Shown here in pieces: positions 1-8,653 of a DNA stretch of 64,000 nt. How positions within the stretch are numbered: position 1 is the first letter of the stretch; each line of letters starts with the position of its first letter. Location of the stretch: NCBI RefSeq assembly GCF_047946665.1, contig NZ_CP172312.1, positions 3,596,001-3,660,000 of the forward strand, given 5' to 3'. A model generated the notes under the pieces. That model worked only from the letters and a program-made list of their open reading frames with translations, ran no database searches and was not told the origin of the DNA. Source of the stretch: Allohahella sp002354735 (GTDB taxonomy: Bacteria; Pseudomonadota; Gammaproteobacteria; Pseudomonadales; Oleiphilaceae). The translations under genes were made by a program, and so were the position numbers.

Positions 1-42
1 ATGGCAGTCTTGCTCGTGGCGTCGGTTATCACTATCGTATAG
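1..42 (+). CDS. Possible 3' end of an upstream gene
   Basis: Frame 1 is open from the window edge to a TAG at 40-42 and encodes a hydrophobic tail that ends in VASVITIV. It could be the C-terminal membrane segment of a gene that begins outside the window. The next gene starts three bases later, which would fit a tight operon. Thirteen codons cannot identify it, and chance is possible. Confidence 0.25.
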   Translation: MAVLLVASVITIV

Positions 43-45
43 GGC

Positions 46-654
46 ATGACAAAGCCCTCCTCGGAAACGATTGCACAACGCGCTAACGGCCTACCAAAAG
101 AAGCCATCAGCGTACTCGCCTTCTGGTTCGACGAGCTCACCGAAAAAGACTGGTTCAAGAAGAGCAAGCAGCTCGACGACGAGATTCGCAAGCGCTTCGG
201 CGAGCTGCATGAGCAGGCGCGGCGCTGTGAGTGCTGGCACTGGCGGGAAGCTGAAGGTGCCGAACGCAGCGCGCTCGGTCGCCTGGCCGAAATCATTCTA
301 CTCGACCAATTCGCGAGGAACCTGTATCGCGACTCTCCCCACGCCTTTGCGGCTGATCCACTGGCGCTCGCGCTTTCCCAACAGGCTGTTCAGCAACAGG
401 CAGACCAGCAACTCGAGCCGCGCCTGCGAAGCTTTTTGTATATGCCCTACATGCATAGCGAATCTGCGATGATTCATGAGGAAGCGATGAAGCTATTCTC
501 GCAGCCAGGGCTTGAATCTAACTTCAAGTTTGAAAAACGCCACAAAGAGATCATCGATCGCTTTGGGCGCTATCCACATCGGAACGAGGTACTGGGGCGG
601 AAGTCGACTGATGAAGAGTTGGCGTTTCTGGAGACACCCGGATCGTCGTTCTAG
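46..654 (+). CDS. DUF924 family protein
   Basis: A 202-residue cytoplasmic protein of the DUF924 family (alpha-helical, TPR-like fold, biochemical function unknown). The family signature appears as FWFDEL near residue 26, a LAEIILLDQFARNLYRD stretch near residues 80-97, and a C-terminal block with FEKRHKEIIDRFGRYPHRN. Length is normal for the family. The ATG has a weak AGGG just upstream. The gene lies 84 bp before an epimerase-like gene on the same strand. The family assignment is firm, but no substrate is known. Confidence 0.85.
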   Translation: MTKPSSETIAQRANGLPKEAISVLAFWFDELTEKDWFKKSKQLDDEIRKRFGELHEQARRCECWHWREAEGAERSALGRLAEIILLDQFARNLYRDSPHAFAADPLALALSQQAVQQQADQQLEPRLRSFLYMPYMHSESAMIHEEAMKLFSQPGLESNFKFEKRHKEIIDRFGRYPHRNEVLGRKSTDEELAFLETPGSSF

Positions 655-738
655 CCTCACGGGCTGACCCGCTAGTTAGTGGCGAGCAGTCCGACCTCGC
701 GTCCAATTGCATAATAGCCTGCCCCCGAGGAGCCTTTC

Positions 739-1506
739 ATGAGCAAAGCCGCAGCACCCGCACTGAAAACCGCGCTCGTCACGGGCCTGAATGGCCGCTT
801 GGCCCCGCACCTGAAAAGAGCGTTAAATGAGGACGATGTAGAGGTCGTCGCTTTTGATCGAACGCGTATTGATATCAGCAACCGAGATCAGCAACAGGCA
901 CTGCTGATCAGCCAGAACATCGATGCGATCTTCCATCTCGCCACCGGCCCAGAAAGCTGGGTCGGCACACTTGCAGGGCTGGCGCGGGAACAGAACATTC
1001 CATTTGTGTTCACCAGCACCGAAAGCGTCTTCGAACCGACCAGCCCCGGCCCCTTCACCCCAGCGCATCCCGCAGATGCGACCAGTGATTACGGCCAATA
1101 CAAGATTGCCTGTGAACAGGCCGCGTGCCAGGCGCATCCCGATACCCTCATCGCCCGCCTGGGCTGGCAGATGTTCGACACCTTCGATGAGGACAACCTG
1201 CTTACCCATGTGCGGGATATGCATAATGAACATGGGGTGCTCGAAGCCAGCACGACATGGCTACCCGCTGTCGCACATGTCAGACACACCATGGAAGCGC
1301 TCATCCAGCTCGCCCGAGAAGGCGCTACCGGCACCTATCATATCGACGGCAATCAGAATGGCTTGTCATTCCATGACCTGGTTACGCTGATCAATCGTCA
1401 TCATCAGATGAACTGGAACATTCGCAAGGGCACGGAGCCGACACGTGATGGGCGCATCGTCGACCCGCGGCTTTCGGGTAGTGATATCGCAGCGTGTTTC
1501 AAATGA
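739..1506 (+). CDS. NAD(P)-dependent epimerase/RmlD-like oxidoreductase
   Basis: A 255-residue short-chain-dehydrogenase/epimerase-fold protein. The N-terminal Rossmann motif is TGLNGRLAPHL (residues about 15-25). STES follows the fourth strand, and a YGQYK motif near residue 117 gives the catalytic Tyr-x-x-x-Lys. It resembles dTDP-4-dehydrorhamnose reductase (RmlD) and related sugar-nucleotide epimerases, but it is short and its substrate is unknown. GAGGAG lies six bases before the ATG, a strong ribosome site. A second, more typical RmlD-like gene lies at about 21-22 kb; the two are only distantly similar. Confidence 0.8.
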   Translation: MSKAAAPALKTALVTGLNGRLAPHLKRALNEDDVEVVAFDRTRIDISNRDQQQALLISQNIDAIFHLATGPESWVGTLAGLAREQNIPFVFTSTESVFEPTSPGPFTPAHPADATSDYGQYKIACEQAACQAHPDTLIARLGWQMFDTFDEDNLLTHVRDMHNEHGVLEASTTWLPAVAHVRHTMEALIQLAREGATGTYHIDGNQNGLSFHDLVTLINRHHQMNWNIRKGTEPTRDGRIVDPRLSGSDIAACFK

Positions 1507-1616
1507 ACTCCCTGCGATGCTGAGTATGGTGCCAGCGGTAGTCATGCAATCAGCACGGTACAGTGGCTACCGCGTTCCAGTATCATGCCTGCGCCATGTA
1601 ATTTCCTCGACGCTTG

Positions 1617-2078
1617 TCAGGGTTCCAGCTCCAGTACCATGAATACACTGTTTGGATCCTCTTTATACGGCCAAAAAGGTTCGCAATAAGTGAAGCCGTG
1701 CTTCAGGTAAAGGTTTCGGGCTGGTCGGAAAAATTCCATCGAGCCGGTTTCCAGCCTGAGGGCGCGGTAAGCTCTGTTCTTCGCAACTTCCACCATGTGC
1801 CTGACCAGCTTTGAGCCGATACCGGCACCTCGTGCAGAAGCATGCACTCTCATCGATTTCACTTCACCGTGAAATGGATCTATTTCCTTCAAAGCTCCGC
1901 AGGCGACCAGCTCGGCACCACTATAGACAGTCCAGAAGGTGATTTCTGAAGCCCTCAGTCCCTCAATATCCAGCGCATGCTTGCTCTCTGGCGGCGATGT
2001 AGCCTTCATGTCTTCGATATGCTGCTGTAGAAATTCGGCTATTGCCTGGCCTTCAAGGTTGTCGAGCCGGATGTCCAT
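1617..2078 (-). CDS. GNAT family N-acetyltransferase
   Basis: A 153-residue GNAT acetyltransferase (acetyl-CoA-dependent N-acylation, substrate unknown). The acetyl-CoA loop is RGAGIG within VHASARGAGIGSKLVRHMVE, and the C-terminal part has LYLKHGF as in other small GNATs. A longer reading frame exists, but the ATG at 2078 is preceded by GGAGG at good spacing and fits the family start, so it was chosen. It is the most downstream gene of a leftward accessory set and has no attC at its 3' side, so it is not clearly a cassette gene. Confidence 0.85.
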   Translation of the reverse strand: MDIRLDNLEGQAIAEFLQQHIEDMKATSPPESKHALDIEGLRASEITFWTVYSGAELVACGALKEIDPFHGEVKSMRVHASARGAGIGSKLVRHMVEVAKNRAYRALRLETGSMEFFRPARNLYLKHGFTYCEPFWPYKEDPNSVFMVLELEP

Positions 2079-2134
2079 ATCTTGCCTCCAACAATGACAC
2101 TGTGGACCATATATCTGCCACAGAATGTGGTGCC

Positions 2135-2713
2135 TTACTCTGCCGCCTTCGGCGAGCTGAATGCCTTGCTGTAGAAGCCTGAAGGATCGAAGCAACAGAC
2201 TCTGCGCTTGCCCGAGGCGAGTTTGTCGCATGCCTCAGCAATCCGTTTCGCACGCGTCTTCCCCTGCTTCGCAGATGTCATCCAGTGGATCCAGTCTAAG
2301 CGAGCCAGGGTCGTGGTGCTATTCCAGACCAGGTGAGCTTCCGGGTTGGCTTGAAGAGCACTGCTGAAGTCTTCAGGCACGGCGGGGTCCGGCTCCACTT
2401 CCAGAGGCGCTAACCCAACAGCAACGAAATCACCGAAGTTCGCGCCCGCGGCTTCACGCAGCTGAGTGCCCACCTTGAGCCAATGACTTAACTGACCGTC
2501 GGGTTCGAGCGTCTCGCGAAAGGCGACTCCGTTGAGTGTGCCATCTACGGTAATTCGGCCTCGTCTTGGCAAACAGTCGCTGGCGCTCTTGGGCAGGACC
2601 AGAAAGCCCCAGTCTGCATCGGGGCCAATTTGCTTCGGGCGCTCGAGACGCGCTTTGAAGATGTCATGTTCATCCCTGCTGATCATTTCAGTTTCACCTG
2701 ATACGCGTGACAC
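2135..2713 (-). CDS. DUF1905/YdeI-type protein
   Basis: A 192-residue protein with an N-terminal DUF1905 beta-barrel-like domain (RRGRITVDGTLNGVAFR, then LEPDGQ and HWLKV) and a C-terminal YdeI/OmpD-associated helical region (LDWIHWMTSAKQGKTRAKRI). Proteins of this architecture are annotated as YdeI family or bacteriocin-protection-like; the activity is unknown. The frame opens with GTG preceded by GGGAG, which supports 2713 as the start; an in-frame ATG at 2686 is the alternative. It lies 14 bp downstream of the MmcQ/YjbR-like gene and is probably co-transcribed. Confidence 0.8.
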   Translation of the reverse strand: MSRVSGETEMISRDEHDIFKARLERPKQIGPDADWGFLVLPKSASDCLPRRGRITVDGTLNGVAFRETLEPDGQLSHWLKVGTQLREAAGANFGDFVAVGLAPLEVEPDPAVPEDFSSALQANPEAHLVWNSTTTLARLDWIHWMTSAKQGKTRAKRIAEACDKLASGKRRVCCFDPSGFYSKAFSSPKAAE

Positions 2714-2727
2714 GATGACTCCCGCCG

Positions 2728-3111
2728 TCAGTTCTGATTGAGGCCGAGCTCTTTCTGCAACTTCTTGCTCAAGCCCAGAGATACGATGCGGTGAGATTCC
2801 CTCAAATAATACTCGAGCTCCCCCTCGGCAAGGCAGGTCCCGTCAAACTGTTGTATCCACTTCAGCCCTCGCGAGGCAAGATACGGCGCCGGTCTGAAGC
2901 CGGGCTTGCTGCTTAAAAAATGAAAGTCGAGATCGGACGTCTTGAAACTGAAGGCGGGCTGGTCAGATTTATCCCAGCCACCAATGGCGAATACCTTTGC
3001 GCCGACTTTCCAAACATCGGAGCCTCCCCATTGCACCACGTGGGTTGAGGCTGGAAGAGAACGGCAGAGCGCGTTGAATTCTTCGTAGGTCATGTCAATC
3101 TCGCAAATCAC
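2728..3111 (-). CDS. MmcQ/YjbR family protein
   Basis: A small protein of the MmcQ/YjbR family (CyaY-like fold, proposed DNA-binding). Family features are MTYEEFNALCRSLP at the start, WKVGAKVFAIGGW in the middle and a KWIQQFDG stretch before a helical tail. The open frame starts with a GTG that overlaps the TGA of the upstream thioesterase gene (GTGA). An ATG at 3093 matches the usual family start better, so translation may begin there. It is part of the leftward run 4388-2135. Confidence 0.8.
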   Translation of the reverse strand: MICEIDMTYEEFNALCRSLPASTHVVQWGGSDVWKVGAKVFAIGGWDKSDQPAFSFKTSDLDFHFLSSKPGFRPAPYLASRGLKWIQQFDGTCLAEGELEYYLRESHRIVSLGLSKKLQKELGLNQN

Positions 3112-3527
3112 CTTCCAGCGTTCGCTTCAACCTTGTTGATGGTACCTTGAGCAACCGCTACCGTCCGTTCGCCTTCGTCACCCACTGCAATCACCGTGCA
3201 TTGGCAAACGGCCTGGCTCCTTCCAGAAGACACGACTGTTGCCTTGGCGACGAGTCTCTTCCCAATCGCAGGACGCAGGTAATTGATCTTGTACTCTGAG
3301 GTAACTGAATCGCCCAACACCGAGCCGCCCGCAAAAGTCAGTGCATTGTCTGCGAGGTAACTGACAACGCCACCATGAACGAAGCCATGCTGCTGCTTTA
3401 ACTCTTCTCTGATCACGAGCGTGAGTACAGCAGTCCCGGGCTCGAACAGTTCAAGCTGAGTACCAAGAAGGACGCTGAAAGGCTGGCTCTCCAAAATCGT
3501 TCTACCGAACTCGAATAAGTCACTCAT
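3108..3527 (-). CDS. PaaI-family hotdog thioesterase
   Basis: A 139-residue acyl-CoA thioesterase-like protein of the hotdog fold (PaaI/YigI type), expected to hydrolyse acyl- or aryl-CoA thioesters in the cytoplasm. The diagnostic segment is QQHGFVHGGVVSYLAD, where HGG and the following acidic residue form the catalytic region. EYKINYLRPAIG follows, as in the family. It starts 3 bp after the EamA gene and overlaps the next gene by 4 bp, so the three are probably one operon. The natural substrate cannot be told. Confidence 0.85.
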   Translation of the reverse strand: MSDLFEFGRTILESQPFSVLLGTQLELFEPGTAVLTLVIREELKQQHGFVHGGVVSYLADNALTFAGGSVLGDSVTSEYKINYLRPAIGKRLVAKATVVSSGRSQAVCQCTVIAVGDEGERTVAVAQGTINKVEANAGR

Positions 3528-3530
3528 CGT

Positions 3531-4388
3531 TTATTTCCCTGAAGGTGCATTACCGCTCTTACTCAAGATGACCATGGCCACCCCGCCCAATATGGTAATC
3601 GATGCAAGGCCCAACCTCACCGTAATTGGCTCAGCCAGGAAAACCACGCCACCGATAGCAGCCAGTACTGGAACGGACAACTGAACTGTGGCTGCTGTGA
3701 CCGCTCTCAGGTGGGGCAAAACGGCATACCAGATCGCGTATCCGGCACCAGAGGCCAGGGCGCCTGACGCGATGGCGAACCCGATACCTGACCAATCAGC
3801 CTCGATATCCTGAATGAACAGTACACTCAACACAGCGGCCATTGGCACCGCGCGGACAAAGTTGCCCATTGTTATGAATGTAGGATTCCCCGTCCCCCGA
3901 CCGCGCAGGGAATATACACCCCAGGCAATGCCGGCCATGAGCATGAGGATGGAGCCCAACAGGGGCGGCGCCTGAAGTCCCGGGAGCATTAAAATCAACA
4001 GTCCCGCGACGGCCAGCAGTGCGCCCATGACTTGTCGTGATGTCAGTTTTTCACCCAGCCAGAGTCCGTAGCCGATCATGGTGGCTTGCACCGCGCCGAA
4101 TAGTAGCAAGGCCCCTGTTGCTGCTGACAGGCTCACATATGCGAAGGAAAAACTCGCCGCATAGACGAATAGGGCGGATGCTGACGACCAGCTCCCACCT
4201 ACGGTGAGGGACCGTCGCTTCCAGCTTACCAAGGCGACCAGCATGACTGCACCCGAAATCAAACGCACCAATGTGAAGGTCGCAGCGTCAATCAAGCCAT
4301 CGGCCAAAGCCAGCCGGCAAAGCAGCGAGTTACCAGCAAAGGCCAGCATTGCCACAAGCGTGGTGATCGCCAGCCGAAGTGAAGACAT
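3531..4388 (-). CDS. EamA/DMT family transporter
   Basis: A 285-residue inner-membrane protein of the drug/metabolite transporter superfamily with two EamA repeats and about ten hydrophobic helices. Examples are LAITTLVAMLAFAGNSLLCR at the start and GAVQATMIGYGLWLGEKLT before the first repeat ends. Such proteins export amino acids or other small metabolites. A longer frame exists, but ATG 4388 has GGGGA upstream and gives the standard N-terminus. It is the first gene of the leftward run down to 2135. The substrate is unknown. Confidence 0.88.
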   Translation of the reverse strand: MSSLRLAITTLVAMLAFAGNSLLCRLALADGLIDAATFTLVRLISGAVMLVALVSWKRRSLTVGGSWSSASALFVYAASFSFAYVSLSAATGALLLFGAVQATMIGYGLWLGEKLTSRQVMGALLAVAGLLILMLPGLQAPPLLGSILMLMAGIAWGVYSLRGRGTGNPTFITMGNFVRAVPMAAVLSVLFIQDIEADWSGIGFAIASGALASGAGYAIWYAVLPHLRAVTAATVQLSVPVLAAIGGVVFLAEPITVRLGLASITILGGVAMVILSKSGNAPSGK

Positions 4389-4505
4389 TTCGTTTCCCCA
4401 TTCGAAGGGTTTGCGCTGCATCTGAGAGCCACAGCAGGCTCAGGGCATTTGATTACGTTTGCCCGACTGTACTCCGCGTTGTGACTGCAGAACTCTACGC
4501 CTTTC

Positions 4506-5444
4506 CTATTGGTGCGCCAACGCATAATCGATAGCCGCACATACCGCGATGGCTTGCGCGGTATTGCATTGCTCGGGCGTCGCTGAAGGACTGTCTGGAT
4601 AGACCTCGGTGGTGGTCCTAAAGGGAGCGCTGGTGATACTGGCGCAGAGGCCCAACTGCTTGAGCGGATACAGGATGACGCCTCGCGCCACTTCAGGTAA
4701 GCCGATAATTTCACCGTTATTATCAGCCGGCGCGATATGAGTCACCTGCTCCACGGCCTCGATTATCGCCTGCTGGAATGCTGGCTGAGGGTTCTCGCTA
4801 TCACCCACCAGATAAAAGCCATCGGGAATGCTACCGGGTTCGAAGGGTTTACCGTCACGGGCAGCCAGGGCGGGGCGAAATTCGGTTTCGTCAGTATCAG
4901 TGGTTTCGTGCAGGTCGATATGCATCAGAACTCGTTCGCGTAGGGGCGCCACCAGTCGCATGAGCGCTGCGGACTCTTCAGCTGACTCCTCCGGAGAAAG
5001 TCCTGCCCGAAACGAACGGTTCGGGTCGATGGCATTCGGGTTCCAGCGATGGATGCGCTCGTAGGCCCAGGGGCTGACGCAGGGGGCTACGAGCAGGTTG
5101 ATGCGACCACAGTAGCCTTCCGCATGCCGATCGATGAACTGCAGCGCGCCATGCACACCGCTGGTTTCATAGCCGTGTACGCCGCCGGTGATGAGCATGA
5201 CCGGAAGGTCATCACGCCAGTCACGGCTCCGGATCGCCATCAGCGGATAAGTCTCGTGATCGTAGTTGAGACGGCCGTACTCTTCCACCTCGAAGCGAGG
5301 ACTCATGCGCTCGATGACGCTGACCACCTCGGATTCGTAGCTGCGTTGACGGGTCTGTTTCGATAGCCACGTAGCGCGTTCCGAGTCGCGCCAGGGGGTG
5401 CCGGGGGTGCCGATTGGGTAGGGCGGCGGCGTAGGTGTGCTCAT
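4506..5444 (-). CDS. M14-family zinc carboxypeptidase-like protein
   Basis: A 312-residue member of the M14/succinylglutamate desuccinylase-aspartoacylase superfamily. Zinc ligands are visible as GGVHGYETSG (HxxE) and later LMHIDLHE. NAIDPNRSFR supplies the substrate-carboxylate Asn-Arg region, and a C-terminal TTTEVYPD contains the probable catalytic glutamate. It is expected to cleave C-terminal residues or amide-linked amino acids. There is no signal peptide, so it is probably cytoplasmic. It is separated by about 115 bp from the EamA gene. Confidence 0.85.
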   Translation of the reverse strand: MSTPTPPPYPIGTPGTPWRDSERATWLSKQTRQRSYESEVVSVIERMSPRFEVEEYGRLNYDHETYPLMAIRSRDWRDDLPVMLITGGVHGYETSGVHGALQFIDRHAEGYCGRINLLVAPCVSPWAYERIHRWNPNAIDPNRSFRAGLSPEESAEESAALMRLVAPLRERVLMHIDLHETTDTDETEFRPALAARDGKPFEPGSIPDGFYLVGDSENPQPAFQQAIIEAVEQVTHIAPADNNGEIIGLPEVARGVILYPLKQLGLCASITSAPFRTTTEVYPDSPSATPEQCNTAQAIAVCAAIDYALAHQ

Positions 5445-5482
5445 ACGACCTTTTCCGTTATTTGCATGGCAACGCCTCGCCT

Positions 5483-6445
5483 CTAGCGCTCCCGGTCATT
5501 CTTTGTTTCATACATCGCTGCATCAGCCAGCGCAATCATCTCTTCTAAAGAGTGCTCTGCGTCATGTGAAAAGGTCGCAACACCGGAGCTGTATTCGATG
5601 CGATAAGGCTTGCGAATCGCTTTATTCATCATGTCCATTTCTTCTTTAAATCTGTCCAGAATGATTGTCACGCCATCATTAGTACAATCACTAAGCATCA
5701 CCACGAACTCATCCCCGCCGAGCCTACCAATCACATCGCTCTCACGGAATACACTACCCATTACCTCGGCGAACTGCCTTAAGGCAAAGTCACCTTCATG
5801 ATGCCCGTAGTTATCATTGATCGCTTTAAACTTATTGAGATCGAACAGAACCACCGACATCGACGTTTTCTTGCGTCGACAAACTTTCTGGCTATGTTCA
5901 GCCAGTGTCAGAAATCCCCTTCGATTCGATATCAAGGTCAGTTCATCCAGTGTTGCCATCTGGATTGATCTGATCTCTTGCTCAATCATCGCTCCAAGGT
6001 CACGTAATAACTCTTTATCCTCTTCGCTCAAATGCTTTGGCTTTGAGTCGATAAGGCATAATGTCCCCAGGTTTATGCCCTGCCTTAACTTCAGCGGATA
6101 TCCTGCATAAAACCGAATGTTTGGTGCATCGGTGACCAGAGGGTTATTAGAAAATCGCTCATCCTCAATCGCATTTGGAATAATGAACAAACCATCCTGA
6201 TTAATGGCGTGGCCACAAAATGATATTTCCTTCGGCGTCTCAGATACTTCCAGCCCTTGCTTCGACTTGAACCACTGCCTTTCCTCATCAACCAGGCTAA
6301 CCAGTGAAATTTCAACGCCAAACATACGCCTGGCCATTCGAGTGACTCGATCGAATCGTTCTTCGTGGGACGTATCAAGAATTTCGAGCGTTCTTAAGGC
6401 ATGCAGCCTTTCGGCTTCATTGGCGGGCAACTCCGGCTTAATCAT
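5483..6445 (-). CDS. GAF-domain diguanylate cyclase
   Basis: A 320-residue cytoplasmic signalling protein with an N-terminal GAF sensor domain (about residues 20-160, with VSLVDEERQWFKS and FCGHAI) and a C-terminal GGDEF domain (about 165-320). The active-site motif is an intact GGDEF, and RESD five residues upstream forms a complete inhibitory I-site, so it should make cyclic di-GMP under product inhibition. The GAF is of the type found in many free-standing sensor cyclases; the ligand is unknown. It stands alone, 38 bp from the M14 gene. Confidence 0.93.
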   Translation of the reverse strand: MIKPELPANEAERLHALRTLEILDTSHEERFDRVTRMARRMFGVEISLVSLVDEERQWFKSKQGLEVSETPKEISFCGHAINQDGLFIIPNAIEDERFSNNPLVTDAPNIRFYAGYPLKLRQGINLGTLCLIDSKPKHLSEEDKELLRDLGAMIEQEIRSIQMATLDELTLISNRRGFLTLAEHSQKVCRRKKTSMSVVLFDLNKFKAINDNYGHHEGDFALRQFAEVMGSVFRESDVIGRLGGDEFVVMLSDCTNDGVTIILDRFKEEMDMMNKAIRKPYRIEYSSGVATFSHDAEHSLEEMIALADAAMYETKNDRER

Positions 6446-6708
6446 CCCGTTTCCCTCTTTAATGAATTTGTCTGAGTACAGCGCGCCTGAACACGCGGCG
6501 GACTGACTACAGACATCAAGTCTGCGTAGCTCCAGTTCTGTGTGCTAGAGCAGCGTTCTACTCACACCGCACGGCGTCCTCTGGAGCAACTGCTGCGATA
6601 TGATCGGTAGAAAGAGATGTAACGATAGTCAGTATAGTCAGACCCAGCAAAGCCTGCTCACGCTGGAAGGCCAGCGGACATTGGTCCCGCCCAAGCACTT
6701 GTAAGCGC

Positions 6709-7193
6709 TCATTTCACCGATTTCTCCATAGGGTAGCCCAAGAGGCCACACCATGATGCTGAAGGACCAGATGAAACGAAGCCATTACGCTCGTAAAACG
6801 CACGCGCCACTGCCGTACTCTCAAGGAAGAAGTTTGTACGCCTAGTCGTTTTCCAGACTCAATCATCGAGTTCAGCAAGGCCTTACCGACACCCTGATGT
6901 ACGACTTCAGGCAATACGTAGCAAAGCAGAATCTCTCCCTCACAGTGCAGAAGCCCGACACCGACAATGCTGCCGTCGAAGATAGCAACTTTGCCCTCCA
7001 GTTCAGAGGCGGTAAACCAGGACGACAGGTTTTCACGGGTCTTGTTCGCCAGCCACTGTTCGATAAGCGCTCGTTCTGCACGATGATCTGCCTGACATAG
7101 TTCTATGATCGATCTATGCAGAACCAGGCATGCCTCGGCAGCATCATTCTTCGTAGCTGTGCGTGTGGTGATAGTTTGGGGCTGTGAATCCAT
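6709..7193 (-). pseudogene. GNAT acetyltransferase, frameshifted near the 3' end
   Basis: The frame from ATG 7193 encodes a GNAT acetyltransferase with the acetyl-CoA region HQGVGKALLNSMIE. After the strand LGVQTSSL the frame loses similarity to the family. Restoring one base at about 6829 brings back a typical GNAT end (ARAFYERNGF and so on) that reaches a TGA at 6709. This is a single-base deletion in the cassette or a sequencing error; otherwise the gene looks intact. Without the correction the frame runs to 6714 with an unrelated tail. Confidence 0.7.
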
Positions 7194-7206
7194 AGGCAAA
7201 TGCTTC

Positions 7207-7674
7207 TTATGCGCCCGCTGTGCGCGGCGTTCTGTCGGAGCGAGTCCGAGCAGTTTGCCCTGCACGACCTATTATCAGCTGGCCCCAGATCATTGCCCAA
7301 CGCGCCACCTTCTCGTCCGCCGATAGCAGGCGAGGTTGAACGCGAACTGGCTTCGCAAATAGCTCAGGATCATCGAAGACTAACGCGTTGACTGCGCCTT
7401 TCGATTGCTTTGCTATATTAGCCCCCACGGCGAGAAGCTGCTCACAAGACATGCAGTGATAGAATGCCGCCTGCCCACTCCCAGTGGCACGAATCAAAAA
7501 TTCCGAGTTTCTAGAATCGATTTCGATGACCAGTTTTGGATCGCAGACCATCGCAGACGGATTCGACTGGCAGAATTCGCAATCACATATGCGGGGCATC
7601 AAGCCTCGGAGGTCGAAAGCAGCTTCGATAACAAGTTCGCACTGTCCGCACTGGCATTTCCCGAAATGTTTCAT
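7207..7674 (-). CDS. GFA family (CENP-V/Gfa) zinc protein
   Basis: A protein of about 155 residues of the GFA/DUF636 family (glutathione-dependent formaldehyde-activating enzyme-like, Mss4 fold). Zinc-binding cysteines are seen as CQCGQC near the N-terminus, CDCEFC in the middle and CMSCEQ further on. ATG 7674 was preferred to the TTG one codon earlier. The last 20 residues, rich in Arg and Thr, are not typical of the family. Many GFA proteins have no proven formaldehyde function, so no substrate is assigned. Confidence 0.8.
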   Translation of the reverse strand: MKHFGKCQCGQCELVIEAAFDLRGLMPRICDCEFCQSNPSAMVCDPKLVIEIDSRNSEFLIRATGSGQAAFYHCMSCEQLLAVGANIAKQSKGAVNALVFDDPELFAKPVRVQPRLLSADEKVARWAMIWGQLIIGRAGQTARTRSDRTPRTAGA

Positions 7675-7712
7675 CAAGCACTCGCCTATCGGTCTGCAGC
7701 CGATTGCTAAGG

Positions 7713-8036
7713 TTACTGTTCACTGAGCTCAACGACTCTGCCATCAGGATCTCGAACGGTGTAAATCTGCTTGCCGTTGAATTCGTGCTGATTCGCAATA
7801 CTCAACTGTGATAGTACCTGCTGTACATCTTTTACCGAGAAGCCGAGCCTGCCATTCCCCACCGCGTCATTTTCCGCTAATGGATAAAGCTCGAACACGA
7901 AGCCAGCATCTTGCGATGAATAGTGCAGAGGCCCTCCACCATGCTTTTCCCTGACGAAGGTGAAACCAAGTAGTTCATAAAATTGCCTAGTCGTTTCTAA
8001 CTCTTTGCACCGCATGACAAGCAGGTTAATTTGCAT
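7713..8036 (-). CDS. VOC family protein (glyoxalase/bleomycin-resistance fold)
   Basis: A 107-residue single-domain vicinal-oxygen-chelate protein. The pattern of a family member is clear: TRQFYELLGFTFVREKHGGG near the start and a closing VRDPDGRVVELSE with the metal-ligand glutamate. Such proteins are dioxygenases, glyoxalases or resistance proteins; the function here is unknown. It lies at the left edge of the recognisable cassette array, and no clear attC flanks its 3' side. Confidence 0.85.
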   Translation of the reverse strand: MQINLLVMRCKELETTRQFYELLGFTFVREKHGGGPLHYSSQDAGFVFELYPLAENDAVGNGRLGFSVKDVQQVLSQLSIANQHEFNGKQIYTVRDPDGRVVELSEQ

Positions 8037-8049
8037 AGTTCTGAAGACC

Positions 8050-8172
8050 TGACCGATCCGGCTTGCCGGCGAAGTGTTTTGCAGCGAGGCATAAGATTGA
8101 CCCAGCCAATGCCACGCTGCGGACTGTACGATTGAACGTACGGTTAGGTGAGATTCTTGGGCTCAGTTGGGC
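8050..8172 (-). other. Degenerate attC candidate
   Basis: On the minus strand a GCCCAAC (8166-8172) overlaps the end of the 8163 gene and fits the R'' core RYYYAAC. The region to its left shows remnants of the array's attC pattern (AAAACACTTCGC) and a small hairpin GTACG...CGTAC. No good opposite core site was found. It is the leftmost and weakest site of the series. Confidence 0.3.
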
Positions 8173-8531
8173 GCACCATACAACACTTCGACCAACTTAC
8201 CTGATGTCGGGAAATCGAAACATGAGGGCTCCCAAGCGCCAACGATGCCAATGAAACCGCAAACTTCAGCACCATCGGTCGAATATATGGTTGCTCCCAG
8301 ATCACAGCATGGGAATCGACTATCAATTAGATACACGACTCGGCCTTCATAATCGTACTTTGCAACTTGAAAGGGATTGGTACCATCCTTCTCAATGTCA
8401 GAGATTGTCCGTTCCAACCACCTCGGCAATTCGACGTCATGTGTGAGCTCATCGGCGTGAACCAACCACGGTGTTAGCATGACGAAAAAAGTGATGCTTA
8501 AGTAAGAAGTCTTCCTCTGCTTAAACTCCAC
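8163..8531 (-). CDS. Secreted protein of unknown function (DUF6970-like)
   Basis: A 122-residue protein with a signal peptide (LSITFFVMLTPWLVHA then cleavage before DE). The mature part has PRWLERTISDIE, a VAKYDYEGRVVYLID strand, a FPCCDLGATIY cysteine pair and a later CGF, which resembles the small secreted DUF6970 group. It is probably exported to the periplasm. The longer frame reads through the neighbouring attC, so the GTG at 8531, preceded by AGGTG, is the likely start. It is an array cassette gene; its role is unknown. Confidence 0.6.
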   Translation of the reverse strand: MEFKQRKTSYLSITFFVMLTPWLVHADELTHDVELPRWLERTISDIEKDGTNPFQVAKYDYEGRVVYLIDSRFPCCDLGATIYSTDGAEVCGFIGIVGAWEPSCFDFPTSGKLVEVLYGAPN

Positions 8532-8540
8532 TATTTCTAC

Positions 8541-8653
8541 ACCTAGTGCTTTGCTCAGTCGCATTTGCGCTGGAGCGGGTTTGCGCAACGAAGCCCCGAA
8601 ACGACATGCACAAAACACGTGGAAGCGCGCATGTCGGCGGCAGCTCGTTATAT
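8541..8653 (-). other. attC recombination site
   Basis: The site sits 3' of the carbon-nitrogen hydrolase gene, whose TAA lies inside the right core (GTTATAT, 8647-8653). The left part carries the array-wide signature GCTTTGCTCAG, and partial internal inverted repeats (GGGTTTGCGC against GCACAAAAC) follow. The cores are imperfect, so activity is uncertain. Confidence 0.55.

Noticed and set aside
1501..6708. attC sites between the genes at 1.6-6.7 kb
   Set aside because: Genes there overlap or lie a few bases apart, or the gaps lack core sites and dyads, so I do not count them as cassettes.
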